Below are positions 7,211 to 16,373 of a stretch of 61,213 nucleotides of DNA, in pieces. Positions within the stretch are counted from its first letter, which is position 1. The number at the start of each line of letters is the position of its first letter. The notes below the pieces were generated by a model. That model ran no database searches. It saw only the letters and a list, made by a program, of their open reading frames with translations, and was not told the DNA's origin. A program made the position numbers and the translations under genes. Origin of the DNA: Gammaproteobacteria bacterium (GTDB taxonomy: Bacteria; Pseudomonadota; Gammaproteobacteria; Pseudomonadales; Azotimanducaceae); the NCBI GenBank assembly GCA_002726655.1, contig PBRP01000044.1, forward strand, positions 1 to 61,213. Reading direction: 5' to 3'.

Positions 7211-8694
7211 TGCTGAAACCTGTCGCAAAATGTATGGATTGGGTGTTTCCCAACCACTGGAACCCGATGGAGAATCTCGGCGCTCTGTCCTTCTACTTAT
7301 TCTGGGTCATCACGGCGACCGGTATCTATCTTTTTGTCTTTTTTGAAACCAGCATAGATGGCGCCTGGCTATCGGTGGAAAAGATCAGCAATGAACAATT
7401 CTACATTGGCAGTATCATGCGAGGCGTACATCGCTTTGCATCAACAGCCATGGCCGTAACCGTAACGCTCCATTTGATCAAGGAACTGCTGTTGAAACGC
7501 TACGCGGGTGCGCGCTGGTTTTCCTGGGTCAGTGGGGTTCCACTGCTTTGGCTTCTGTTTGCTTCCGACCTGGGTGGTTACTGGCTGGTGTGGGATGAAA
7601 AAGCCCAGTACATTGCAATGACAAGTGCGGCACTGTTTGATGCCATTCCGATCGTCGTTGAGCCGATGGCATTCGGCTTTCTTAGCCAGGAGGTGGTGAG
7701 TGACCGGTTCTTTACGCTACTGATTTTTTTGCATGTGGGTATTCCTTTGGCATTGCTGCTGGGGATGTTCTTTCACCTCCAGAGAATCAATCATTCCCGG
7801 TCTATACCAAGAAGGCGGCTGGCCGTCAGTGTTCTAGTAGCGCTGATTGTTATTTCCCTGTTGATGCCTGCAACCAGCATGCCCCGGGCAAATCTCGACA
7901 AGGTATTAGGGCCGATTGAGATGGATTGGTTCTATATGAACCCGTTCCCCTTCATTGATATGTGGGGTCCAGGTGTTGTCTGGGCAGTCCTTGTCTCTTT
8001 TTCTACGTTACTGCTGCTATTGCCCTTGACCGCCCGTGCTACACGCAGCATTGCCAGAGTTGATCCTGATTATTGCAATGGCTGTGGCTGGTGTTACCAG
8101 GACTGTCCCTTTGATGCAATTTATATGAAGCCCCATGACTTTATGAAGAACCATATGCAGGCGGTTGTTAAAGAAGACTGGTGTGTTGGCTGCGGAATTT
8201 GTTCCGGTGCCTGCCCGACGGTCACGCCTTTCAAGCGGTTCAATGAGGCGAACAGCGGAATAAACCTGGTGGATCGCGTGAACTTTGATGTTTTGTCAGA
8301 AGCACGTGAAAAACTCAGGGAAAGAACCACTGCAGGAAAAATACTGGTCATTGGTTGTGATTACGGAACAGACGTTCGGCAGTTTGAAGATGAGCAGGTT
8401 GTTGCAGAAACTCTGGAGTGCATTGGCCAGTTGCCCCCTTCCTTCATGGACTATTTGTGTCGCAGGGAGGATGTGGAGGCAGTACTGATGACCGGCTGCC
8501 GGTCTGATGATTGTTACCACAGGCTAGGTGTGGAGTTGCAACAGGAAAGGCTTGTTAGGTTGAGAGAACCACATCTTAAATATGCTGATGTCAGAGACAG
8601 GATAGGAAAATTGTGGATAGGAAAGGGGGGCGAGAAAGAAATCAGATCGCACCTTACAGGAATTAAAAAGCAGCTGGAGGAAGAGGGTGTCTAA
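7210..8694 (+). CDS. cytochrome b - 2x[4Fe-4S] ferredoxin - MvhD/FlpD fusion protein
   Basis: 494 residues in three parts. Residues about 20-280 form a cytochrome b/b6-like membrane domain with His74 and His88 (GVHRF, TLHLIKE) and His175 and His189 (FLHVG, FFHLQR) as likely heme ligands. Residues 289-336 carry two [4Fe-4S] motifs, CNGCGWCYQDCP and CVGCGICSGACP. Residues about 375-485 match the hydrogenase iron-sulfur (MvhD/FlpD) fold, with VIGCDYG and MTGCRSDDCYHRLG. ATG 7210 overlaps the senC stop (TGATG); a GTG at 7186 is open in the same frame but coincides with the AAGGAG itself. It probably moves electrons between the quinone pool and a cytoplasmic iron-sulfur partner. MvhD normally serves Hdr/hydrogenase complexes of anaerobes, and the partner here is unknown. 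Confidence 0.8.
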   Translation: MLKPVAKCMDWVFPNHWNPMENLGALSFYLFWVITATGIYLFVFFETSIDGAWLSVEKISNEQFYIGSIMRGVHRFASTAMAVTVTLHLIKELLLKRYAGARWFSWVSGVPLLWLLFASDLGGYWLVWDEKAQYIAMTSAALFDAIPIVVEPMAFGFLSQEVVSDRFFTLLIFLHVGIPLALLLGMFFHLQRINHSRSIPRRRLAVSVLVALIVISLLMPATSMPRANLDKVLGPIEMDWFYMNPFPFIDMWGPGVVWAVLVSFSTLLLLLPLTARATRSIARVDPDYCNGCGWCYQDCPFDAIYMKPHDFMKNHMQAVVKEDWCVGCGICSGACPTVTPFKRFNEANSGINLVDRVNFDVLSEAREKLRERTTAGKILVIGCDYGTDVRQFEDEQVVAETLECIGQLPPSFMDYLCRREDVEAVLMTGCRSDDCYHRLGVELQQERLVRLREPHLKYADVRDRIGKLWIGKGGEKEIRSHLTGIKKQLEEEGV

Positions 8695-9226
8695 ATTGCT
8701 TGTTACCTTATCCGAGTTGGGGGCGCCGCGAGTGATTGCGCAGGCGACCTTTTATCTCTTTATCGGTCTCTTGATGGCTTATCTCAGCACTTCACCCACC
8801 TATCAGTATGCTGACGATACGGCAGTGGAACTAAAGCTGGTTATTCGCCACAGTGGTTTATTCATAGGGGAGTGTCGACCCATCAGTGAAGCGGAGGCAG
8901 GGAAATTGCGACCCAATATGCGTGCGCCGCAGGTTTGTCCAAGGGAAAAGTCTTCAATGAATGTATCCCTTGCCGTAAATGATGCGCCTTTCCATGAAGG
9001 CGTAATCAAACCAGCTGGTCTGCATAACGATGGAGTCCTCGCCCTCTACAGGCATTTCACCCTAGTAGCAGGCAAGATATCGGTGCGGCTGGCCATAGAG
9101 AATGGAAAGGATGGGTTGCGGGTCTTTGAACAGGTAATCGATGCGAACCCGGCAGATGTTTTGCTTCTGCAATACGACGATGCGGGCTTTCGCTTCTCAA
9201 AGGCTGCCGAGCGCGGCGCAGGGTAG
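8687..9226 (+). CDS. membrane-anchored protein of unknown function, end of the oxidase operon
   Basis: 179 residues from GTG 8687 (GGAGG six nt upstream); it overlaps the fusion gene by 8 nt. One N-terminal helix (about 17-36, TFYLFIGLLMAYLS) anchors a roughly 140-residue beta-rich periplasmic domain with CRPISEAEAGKLRPNMRAPQ and a second Cys in QVCPRE. I do not recognise the family. The overlap argues for a role together with the cytochrome b-ferredoxin fusion or the oxidase; it takes the position of 'orf1' in norSY-senC-orf1 clusters, but no homology is claimed. Confidence 0.7.
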   Translation: MSKLLVTLSELGAPRVIAQATFYLFIGLLMAYLSTSPTYQYADDTAVELKLVIRHSGLFIGECRPISEAEAGKLRPNMRAPQVCPREKSSMNVSLAVNDAPFHEGVIKPAGLHNDGVLALYRHFTLVAGKISVRLAIENGKDGLRVFEQVIDANPADVLLLQYDDAGFRFSKAAERGAG

Positions 9227-9255
9227 ATAGCGCCTATCCGATTTAGTACTGCGCC
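9215..9255. terminator. nested inverted repeats between convergent genes
   Basis: GGCGCAG (9215-9221) and CTGCGCC (9249-9255) form an outer stem that contains a smaller GATAG-CGC-CTATC hairpin (9226-9238). It starts inside the last codons of the plus-strand gene, 26 bp before the 3' end of the convergent heme A synthase-like gene. No T-run is present on either side, so terminator function is only probable. Confidence 0.3.
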
Positions 9256-9280
9256 AGGGGCAGGTTAGCTGAGAGCAATG

Positions 9281-10246
9281 TCAATCTTGGCTTGAAGCGT
9301 ACTGGTAGACAACTGCCAGAAGTAGCAGCAAAGACCAGAAGTTATGTATCCAGGCACTGAGAAGCGTCGGTTCTTCCAAAATACCCAGGGCGATCAGCCC
9401 AACCGTAATTGTTAGGATAGAAATTACCGTTTTCCTCGTATTTTTATGATTCAGCGTGGCCGAAACGATGAGAGAAATGCAGAGCAGTATTGCTAAGAAG
9501 TGATGTCCCCATTCGATTGATAAACGCACATCTGATAACAGCAGCCTTCCATCAGATTCCGTTAGTTCCGTCCTAATATTGAATGCATTACCCATCTGTT
9601 CGACTGACAAGGGTCCGCAGTCCAGGAAACCTGTACAGGTGCCGGCGGCGAAATTCCCGCTTACCCAGGCGCCTGATGCGATAACAATAGTAACCAGCCA
9701 TATGTTGGCAAGGTTCAGCCAGCGCCTGGTTGTCATAGGGGCATTACCGGGAGGGTTGCGCAGTCGCAAAACGAGCAACCAGACGATTGCAGTCGTCAAC
9801 ATTCCGCCGGTAAGGTTTGCCAGGGTAACAGCCGGAAGTAGAATATTCGGCGTATTGATGCCCACCAGTGCCAGAAGAATCGTTAGTGCAAAACACACTG
9901 TGGCAAGTGTCGGCCGTATGTGAATCTGCTGCCGATACAAGAGGCTAGAGAGCATTAGCAGGGTAGCGACAACGGCAAAAGTACTGGCCATGAGTCGATG
10001 CAGCAATCGCAGACCTCTGTTTTCGTCGTCTGCGGTGATAGTAATACCAGGCTCGGGGTCAATGGCGTAGTTTGAGGCCTGACAATCGGGCCAGGGTGAA
10101 CACCCAATGCTTGAACTAGCCAGTCTGATGTAGGCGCTCAGAAAAGTCATGGACAGGATCAGAGTCAACGCGATGACCGAAAGCGCTAATACGCGACGTT
10201 CTATATTGTTCACGGTTTGATGCTTCTCACTGGTTCCCCATGACAA
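9281..10246 (-). CDS. divergent heme A synthase-like protein (COX15/CtaA family)
   Basis: 321 residues, eight predicted helices. Recognisable CtaA/COX15 signatures are RLASSSIGCSPWPDC near the N-terminus (family: RLTxSGLGCPDWPxC), ENRGLRLLHRLMAS, WGHHFLA and a final IHNFWSLLLL. Where the family has a heme-ligating His in helix 4 (VVTxHL), this protein has Asn (PAVTLANLTGG), so one of four expected ligands is missing. Heme A synthase converts heme O to heme A; with a missing ligand the activity may be altered. The start could also be GTG 10213. It is convergent to the oxidase operon, so it may supply its heme. Confidence 0.75.
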   Translation of the reverse strand: MSWGTSEKHQTVNNIERRVLALSVIALTLILSMTFLSAYIRLASSSIGCSPWPDCQASNYAIDPEPGITITADDENRGLRLLHRLMASTFAVVATLLMLSSLLYRQQIHIRPTLATVCFALTILLALVGINTPNILLPAVTLANLTGGMLTTAIVWLLVLRLRNPPGNAPMTTRRWLNLANIWLVTIVIASGAWVSGNFAAGTCTGFLDCGPLSVEQMGNAFNIRTELTESDGRLLLSDVRLSIEWGHHFLAILLCISLIVSATLNHKNTRKTVISILTITVGLIALGILEEPTLLSAWIHNFWSLLLLLAVVYQYASSQD

Positions 10247-10652
10247 TGGTCGTACTTTGTTGGGTCAATGATCTATATGCTGGGAGCCTGATTGTAACCG
10301 CGTCACGGGACCCTGTGAGACCAATGGTTCCGGTCTCCCTGTTTGGCTGCTCAAGGATGGCAAAACCGCCGCCGGGCGCCTTCCTGCCCATGGGGTTGAT
10401 CAGCCGAATCCAGCCGGCAGAATTCTCTGGAAGTGGCATCAATCGGCGCTTTCCATGATTGAGTTCATGCCTGTCGAAGCTCCTCTGTACGATGTTGATT
10501 GCTTCCTGGTAAGTCGTCAGTGTTTTCGTCTCTGACCTTTCCGGTACATCTTTCATTGCCATTGGAACGATAACAGCCGGGACACCGAAAATTATTACTA
10601 AAAGTACGACACCGCCTATGCGGAGCAGGATGTCCTGTGTCTTGGTATCCAT
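10227..10652 (-). CDS. hypothetical single-helix membrane protein
   Basis: From ATG 10652 the protein has 141 residues: MDTKTQDILLRIGGVVLLVI begins one membrane helix, then a soluble domain with WIRLINPMGRKAPGGGFAIL and DAVTIRLPAYRSL. The layout resembles pseudopilin-like or secretion-type proteins, but I cannot assign a family. The stop overlaps the start of the heme A synthase-like gene by 20 nt, so both form an operon. The frame stays open upstream through a tandem repeat to a GTG at 10715; ATG 10652 is preferred because the helix then starts near the N-terminus. Confidence 0.6.
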   Translation of the reverse strand: MDTKTQDILLRIGGVVLLVIIFGVPAVIVPMAMKDVPERSETKTLTTYQEAINIVQRSFDRHELNHGKRRLMPLPENSAGWIRLINPMGRKAPGGGFAILEQPNRETGTIGLTGSRDAVTIRLPAYRSLTQQSTTIVMGNQ

Positions 10653-10654
10653 TG

Positions 10655-10700
10655 GGTCATGTCCAGACCGGGTCACGTCCAGACCGGGTCGCGTCCAGAC
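10655..10700. repeat. 16-bp tandem repeat, 2.9 copies
   Basis: The unit GGTCAYGTCCAGACCG repeats at 10655-10670 and 10671-10686, and as 14 bases at 10687-10700, with changes only at the CA(T/C)G/CGCG position. It lies immediately before the chosen ATG (10652) of the minus-strand membrane protein gene and could affect its leader or extend the reading frame. Confidence 0.85.
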
Positions 10701-10821
10701 AAACGTTTCCGGCACTGGTATTTGTCTGTCTCAAAAAGTTGAGGATTATTTTAGTGGCCAGTATAACCAGTTGTGAAGTATGCAGGTATCTTGAATCAGG
10801 CATATTCAACGGCAATGGTAT

Positions 10822-10872
10822 AAAAAAAGGCTGGTCAGTTCCCGTCTATAAGACGTTCACTGGACCAGCCTT
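10822..10872 (-). terminator. rho-independent terminator of the porin locus
   Basis: Read on the minus strand, GGCTGGTC (10870-10863) pairs with GACCAGCC (10836-10829), with an inner CGTC-TTATA-GACG hairpin, and is followed by seven T residues (10828-10822). It lies 24 bp after the stop of the interrupted porin gene, a classical terminator position. Confidence 0.8.
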
Positions 10873-10895
10873 GTATTTCAGCTGTATCTACATGA

Positions 10896-12104
10896 TCAGA
10901 ACTTGGCTGTTACCATGAACCAGGCCTTGTCCGTATCAACAGAATGCCCGTCAGAGTCGTATGCACTGTACTTAAACAGTATCGACCAGTGGTCATTGAT
11001 CTTCTTGCCAATCGCAAGGTCAATCTCACTGCCATAGTCACCACCACCACTCTCAGCGGAATAATCATGGTAGACAAACGTAACCTTTGTCCCGGCTACC
11101 TTGCCGCCAATCTTGAGAAACGTATCCTCAACCCCGCCGGCTGGCGTGCCAAGGAACTTATCATTCCAGCCCTGGTGTGCATGCAATGTTGCAAGTGGTG
11201 TTCTAAATACACCGCCTGAATCGGCTTCTAGCACTTCATGGTTGATAGAGACCGTGACAGCAGGCGTTTTCACACCGATGGACGCCAGAAAGTAGCCAGC
11301 GGAGTAGTTTGCTGTATTGTCTTTGTAATCCGACTGATCCGCATATTCCAGCGCTAAGGGGATAGACCAGCCACCGTCCAGCTTGAATGCATTCTGATAG
11401 CGTAATCCAACGGTGGCACTGGAGTTGGCAGGTGAATCCTCGATATCGAGGAAGTAGCCATAACCTACCAGCGAACCGAAGCCATCACTCTTGTACTTCC
11501 AGTTCAGCAGTTGTATGGAAGAGTCCCAGTCGGTGGCCTAGACACTACTATTGTCCGGCCCAAAAATACGGGATACGTTGTCAATATAGGCATAGGTGAT
11601 GACATTGTTGGCTAATCCTGTCAGCACGAACTTAGCTGCATCATAGGTCTGTTCATTCTGCCGCCAGCCGACACCACCAACATATCGCTGGTTGTCGAGA
11701 AGGATACGCTGTCGTCCAAGGCGAAACAGAACATTGTCCGTTTTGTAGTCAAAATAGAACTGATTGAGATTCGTTCCATCGGGATCGGCGATGACTGGGT
11801 ACTGACCAGCTTTTCCATTTGCCAGACTATTGAAATCATCATCGCCAATATTGGAGACATCATCCATTTCAGCGAAGACGCTAAATCCATTGAAGGAATC
11901 TGATTTGAAGTTAATTCGGGTTTTGAGTGTGGATGCGGTGGCATCTTTGCTCATTTTGTCCTGGTCCACGTTTTCAAGTCGATACCTGAAGATCACGTGG
12001 GCGCTACCTGAAGTCATCGCTTCAGAAAAACTGTCAGCAGCTCCGGCTGTTGAAACAGAGAATACAAAAAGAAAAAGCACACAAAATGTCATTAAGTTCT
12101 TCAT
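10896..12104 (-). pseudogene. outer-membrane porin (alginate-export-like) interrupted by an in-frame amber codon
   Basis: ATG 12104 opens a signal peptide (MKNLMTFCVLFLFVFSVSTA, cleavage near GAA-DSF) and a beta-barrel sequence with alternating aromatic strands and the segment VLFRLGRQRILLDNQRYVGG, typical of alginate-export/OprB-like porins. TAG at 11540-11538 stops it after 188 residues (DNSSV). The same frame then continues without another stop as ATDWDSSIQLLNWKYKSD... to the natural end, TDKAWFMVTAKF, at 10896, with the C-terminal Phe expected of outer-membrane barrels. Joined length is about 402 residues. No frameshift is needed, so this is one nonsense substitution in an otherwise intact gene: recent pseudogene, strain variant or sequence error. 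Confidence 0.75.
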
Positions 12105-12247
12105 CAATACTTCCATTCCTTCCAATACTTCAATTACTTGATTATGTCCTAACACTAGGGAATCCCAGGTTGCATCTTGTTCGAGTACACTCTTTTGTTC
12201 GACTCTTTTTTGTACCGACGCACCCTGGGAATTTCACTCAGATCAGC

Positions 12248-13402
12248 TCAAAACTCAGCCCAGTCATCATCGTCACTGCCTGTCTTGGCAATGCTTGATT
12301 CAGCTATAACTGGCGCCTTTTTCGCAACCGGTAGTTGACGAACATTCGATTGTCTGGCAACAGAGCCGCCAACATCGAAGAAGCCAATCAGATCATCGAG
12401 CACCACTGCCTGCTCACCAAGTGATTCGCTGGCAGCAGCCGCTTCTTCTACCAAGGCAGCATTCTGTTGGGTCATCTCATCCATCTGAATCACAGCCTTG
12501 TTAACCTCATCAATGCCAGCCGCCTGCTCTTCACTCGATGTGGAGATTTCAGCAATAATGTCTGATACCTTCTTCACTGACGTCATAATCTCGTCCAGAG
12601 TCTCTCCGGACTTGTTCACCAGGCGGGATCCTTCCTCTACCTTGGCACCACTATCCTGAATCAACTCCTTGATCTCCTTCGCCGCTGTCGCACTTCGACC
12701 GGCTAGATTCCGAACCTCATCCGCCACAACTGCAAAGCCGCGACCCTGATCACCCGCTCTTGCTGCTTCAACTGAGGCATTCAGCGCCAGCAGATTCGTT
12801 TGAAAGGCTATCTCGTCAATCACACCGATGATGTCTGCAATCCTCTTGCTGGACTCGTTAATCTCTTCCATGGCCGAAACCGCTTCGCCTACTATTTGAC
12901 CACCAGTCTCCGCGGTGCCTCTTGCTCCCTGCGCAAGACTGTTAGCAGCATTTGCATTACTCGCATTCTGCTGAATCGTGCTGGTCATCTCTTCCATGGC
13001 AGAGGAGGTTTCCTCCAGACTTGCTGCCTGCTCTTCCGTTCTTTGCGACAGGTTGGTATTGCCCGAGGCAATCTCTTCCGAACCTGACTTCACCTGTGCT
13101 GCTGAATCCCTTATCTCAGTCACCAGGATCAGGTTGTTCAGGTCATGTTCTCCGATAATCCCCAGTGCACTGGAAATCTGGCTAATCTTGCTGGAGCGCC
13201 CATAATATGCGCTGTTGACGATTCTTAGTACACGCGCACTGAGAGATGGATCGAACATAATCAAGTCAGCTAAGTCTCTCCTGCTATGCTCAGGATCTTC
13301 CAGCACAGTCCTTATTTTCATACAGGACTCAGGTAGTGACACCAGGCTTCTACAGCCAGCAACCAACGCTTCCGGGGTAACATGTGAAGTCTGCAGAATC
13401 AT
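12248..13402 (-). CDS. soluble HDOD - chemoreceptor signalling domain hybrid
   Basis: 384 residues without a membrane helix. Residues about 8-95 match the first half of an HDOD domain ([38 protein letters not shown]). Near residue 97 the sequence switches to a methyl-accepting chemotaxis coiled coil: methylation helices rich in EE/QQ, hairpin tip [12 protein letters not shown] (197-208), then the return helix. The C-terminus DDDDWAEF resembles the CheR-docking pentapeptide NWETF. It is therefore a cytoplasmic receptor whose sensor is a truncated HDOD domain. No che genes are in the window. Either a real domain swap or the product of recombination between two genes; codon phase is intact across the joint. 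Confidence 0.8.
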   Translation of the reverse strand: MILQTSHVTPEALVAGCRSLVSLPESCMKIRTVLEDPEHSRRDLADLIMFDPSLSARVLRIVNSAYYGRSSKISQISSALGIIGEHDLNNLILVTEIRDSAAQVKSGSEEIASGNTNLSQRTEEQAASLEETSSAMEEMTSTIQQNASNANAANSLAQGARGTAETGGQIVGEAVSAMEEINESSKRIADIIGVIDEIAFQTNLLALNASVEAARAGDQGRGFAVVADEVRNLAGRSATAAKEIKELIQDSGAKVEEGSRLVNKSGETLDEIMTSVKKVSDIIAEISTSSEEQAAGIDEVNKAVIQMDEMTQQNAALVEEAAAASESLGEQAVVLDDLIGFFDVGGSVARQSNVRQLPVAKKAPVIAESSIAKTGSDDDDWAEF

Positions 13403-13613
13403 CTCTATTGTCTATTCTTCTTGCCCATACTTATCGACTGACTAACAGGAACCTGAAGCGAATTTTGGGACATTTACCATATAGTCAAATTCAGCTTCCA
13501 TCATTGAACTGCAGCACTGCAACCATGCACATTAAAATCCTCCATTTTCCTACCGATATAAAAACAGTACGAACGGCAAAAAAGTTAAGCAAAACTGAAT
13601 AGAACGGTTGGAC

Positions 13614-14480
13614 ATGAGGAATCAGACTCTAAATCAACTCTACATAATTCTTGAATCCTTCCGACAGGCTCCACTTTTTACATTGTCGGTTTCGGTTTTT
13701 CTGTTCTCAGGGATTATTACCTACTAACAACTCAGTCAACTTAACTGGCAATTAAGTAAGTCCATCTCGCTTGAGAAGGCGGCTTTGTATACTGAGATGC
13801 TACAGGCCTTTAACAAGATACAGAATGATGAAGCGAGCCAAGGTGACATACACCATCGTCACATCAAGTCACCTCACTCTCGGATCGAGCATCAAGTAAC
13901 TGATTTCCAAAAAGAATATGAAAAAAGTGCTTTGGTAGCGCTTAAGGCGTCAGAGACACAACCCTATTATGAATTCGAAGAATTGGCTAGCGGATCTGTC
14001 CTGCACTATTCGATGACAGGCAGCCACATCAACGAATGCGTCGACTGCCCCAGTGAAGGATCGAGAGTTCTGGATAGCATGATAGAGATCACCATGCCTG
14101 TTAAACCCTATGAATCAATTCCCGGAAGACCGTTGCTTGGAATTCTAATTGCCATGACAAGTTGCATCATGGCAGCGATATTGGTGACTACGTTGATGAC
14201 CCGGCACCTTGCAAGGCAAGCACGCGAGATTGAACAAACAATGAAGACTCGTATAACCAGTTTGCGTGAGACCAACGAATTGCTTAACAAAGATGCAGAG
14301 GGCTTGAGACGAAAATACGATGAACTTCAACAAGCCAATCGTGAATCAGCCATATTCAACGACGTCATCACGGAACGGGGTTTGTATCTGGCAGAGCCTA
14401 AACAACCACTTGATAAACATGTCAGCAAATACCAAACATTCGAACCTGATATTCGTCGCTCAGCTGTCAAGGCCAGATGA
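13614..14480 (+). pseudogene. degenerate DUF3365-like heme-sensor remnant with in-frame stop
   Basis: ATG 13614 starts MRNQTLNQLYIILESFRQAP, then a membrane helix (LFTLSVSVFLFSGIITY), then TAA at 13725-13727 in frame. The frame continues open (QLSQLNWQLSKSISLEKAAL...) to 14480. The second part has the DUF3365 pattern YEFEELASGSVLHYSMTGSH followed by CVDCP, where the family has a c-type heme site CxxCH; His is Pro here. A second helix (about 120-140 of the part starting at ATG 13785) and a coiled coil follow, but no cyclase or kinase output domain. Stop codon, lost heme motif and missing effector all point to a decaying sensor gene. If translated, the part from ATG 13785 gives 231 residues. 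Confidence 0.6.
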
Positions 14481-14542
14481 TTGGTGCTTAACCACAGGCT
14501 CTGTCCTGGCATCGATCAATTGATGGCTGGCAGGTAACTTGA

Positions 14543-16108
14543 TTAGATTGGTAGGTCCACAACCTCCAATATCGCTTCAATCAATACGGGTCCTGGTTCA
14601 CTCATGGCTGCTGCGAACTGTTTGTTGAACTCTTCCGCACTGGTAGCACGACCCCCTCTAACACCCATCCCCTCGGCCAGTTTCACAAAGTCGAGGTCCG
14701 GATTACCTAGATCCATCATATCCAGGGTTTTCTTGTTCATGGATTGTGCCCCCACTCGCGCCAGTTCAATCTGCAAGATCTGATACTTCCTGTTGGCAAA
14801 TATTACCACGCAAATATCCAGGTTTTCCCTCGCCATCGTCCAGAGGGACTGGATCGTGTACATGGCTCCGCCGTCACCCTGGAGACATATCACTTTTCGT
14901 TCAGGACATGCGACTGCAGCGCCGATTGAAGTGGGCAGACCAAAGCCGATCGATCCCCCCGTAAGGGACAGCCAGTCATGGGGTTCAGCTGTTTCACTCA
15001 AGGGGTAGGTAAGAAAACCTGCGGTCGCACTTTCATCAACTACAACGGCATCAGTTGGCATCAGTTCTGTAAATGCCCTGGCGACAGTCTCTGGCGAGAG
15101 GCTACCAGTCGCCAGCCCTGGCTTTACCAGCTGCTGTCTTCTCAGGTTAAACTTACTGGCATCAAGTTCATCAACAAGTTTCTGCAGAGCATCTTCAGCA
15201 TCCTCAGACACTTCTGCCAGGGTATGCAATGTGCTACCCGGCGGGTAAAATTCACTGGCCTTCCCTGGATACGCAAAAAAAGCAACGGGTGCCTTGGTGC
15301 CAACCATAATGAGTTGTTCAACACCTTTGATTTGCTCCGTTGCCTGCTCGGCAAAATATCCGAGGCGCTCGATCGGGCACCGCCCCTCACCCCTTGCAAT
15401 TTTTGTCGTGAAGGTATCGCAAAACGACCTCGCACCTGTCGCCTGGCAAAGCTGGTCAGCCAATTCAATGCATCGTTCTGACAAGGCGGCATTAGACATC
15501 AATAAAATCGTTGATTTGCCGTTACCCAGCAATTGGGCCGCTCCCTTAACCGCATCATCCGAAACTCTCTGCGCGGCTGGCATGCCCTGCGTACCAACGG
15601 GATCAACTGATTCGTTCCAGGCACAGTCTGCCGGAACAATCAGGGTTGCTATTTGACCTGGCTGAACATTGGCCGCGACAACAGCGTCTGCCGCATCACC
15701 TGGTAAATCAGCGGCACTTGCGGCGGTGCGCACCCAATGCGAAACGGGCTTGGAAAGGCCAATCACGTCCGAGTTCAGCGGGGCATCGTATCCCTTATGA
15801 TAGATTGCATGATCCCCGATAAGGTTTATCACCGGTGAATTAGCCTTGAAGGCATTGTGCAAATTAGCAGAAGCATTGGATAAGCCCGGACCAAGATGCA
15901 ACAGCGTGCAGGCCGGTTTCCCCGCCATGCGTCCATACCCGTCAGCTGCACCGGAACAAACCCCCTCGAACAGACCCAGTATAGAGCGCATATGCGAGCT
16001 TTTACCCATTGCTGCCACCATATGCATTTCCGATGTACCGGGGTTGCTAAAGCAAACGTCAACTCCGTTATTGACCAGGGTCTCCAACATGCTTTCAGCG
16101 CCATTCAT
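14543..16108 (-). CDS. thiamine-diphosphate-dependent enzyme of the acetolactate synthase/benzoylformate decarboxylase superfamily
   Basis: 521 residues with three domains: N-terminal PYR domain (FSNPGTSEMHMVAAM, catalytic Glu48 in LFEGVCSGAADGYGR), central domain, and C-terminal PP domain with the ThDP/Mg motif GDGGAMYTIQ...FANR (about 411-439). It belongs to a clade often annotated 'acetolactate synthase large subunit homologue' whose members are a little shorter than IlvB and lack IlvN partners; the substrate is not known. No ilvN or ilvC lies nearby, so valine biosynthesis is unlikely; a 2-oxoacid decarboxylase is the better guess. Confidence 0.85.
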   Translation of the reverse strand: MNGAESMLETLVNNGVDVCFSNPGTSEMHMVAAMGKSSHMRSILGLFEGVCSGAADGYGRMAGKPACTLLHLGPGLSNASANLHNAFKANSPVINLIGDHAIYHKGYDAPLNSDVIGLSKPVSHWVRTAASAADLPGDAADAVVAANVQPGQIATLIVPADCAWNESVDPVGTQGMPAAQRVSDDAVKGAAQLLGNGKSTILLMSNAALSERCIELADQLCQATGARSFCDTFTTKIARGEGRCPIERLGYFAEQATEQIKGVEQLIMVGTKAPVAFFAYPGKASEFYPPGSTLHTLAEVSEDAEDALQKLVDELDASKFNLRRQQLVKPGLATGSLSPETVARAFTELMPTDAVVVDESATAGFLTYPLSETAEPHDWLSLTGGSIGFGLPTSIGAAVACPERKVICLQGDGGAMYTIQSLWTMARENLDICVVIFANRKYQILQIELARVGAQSMNKKTLDMMDLGNPDLDFVKLAEGMGVRGGRATSAEEFNKQFAAAMSEPGPVLIEAILEVVDLPI

Positions 16109-16373
16109 ACAGTTATCCCCGTTAGATTTAGAAATTGCGGTTAAAAAAGAGCGGGAAGTATAGCCTAATCCGCTTTCCGAGGGGTTTTCCGGCGTTCAGT
16201 TGGTTAAATTCACTAATTCACAGTGTTTTTGCCTTGATTGAGAAACAACTCAGCTCAATGGCAGTATCATATTCCCTTATTAATCAACATCTTATATGAA
16301 TATTAGGAGCTGGCATGATTAATGTATGTGCAATAGCATTAGTCAAAAAGACGATGCAGGAGAGAAAATTAAG

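Noticed and set aside
16311-16327. Possible sigma-54 promoter (TGGCATG) before the pspA locus
   Set aside because: The -12 GC is missing at the required distance (GT instead); psp loci of other bacteria use sigma-54, but the sequence does not support it here.
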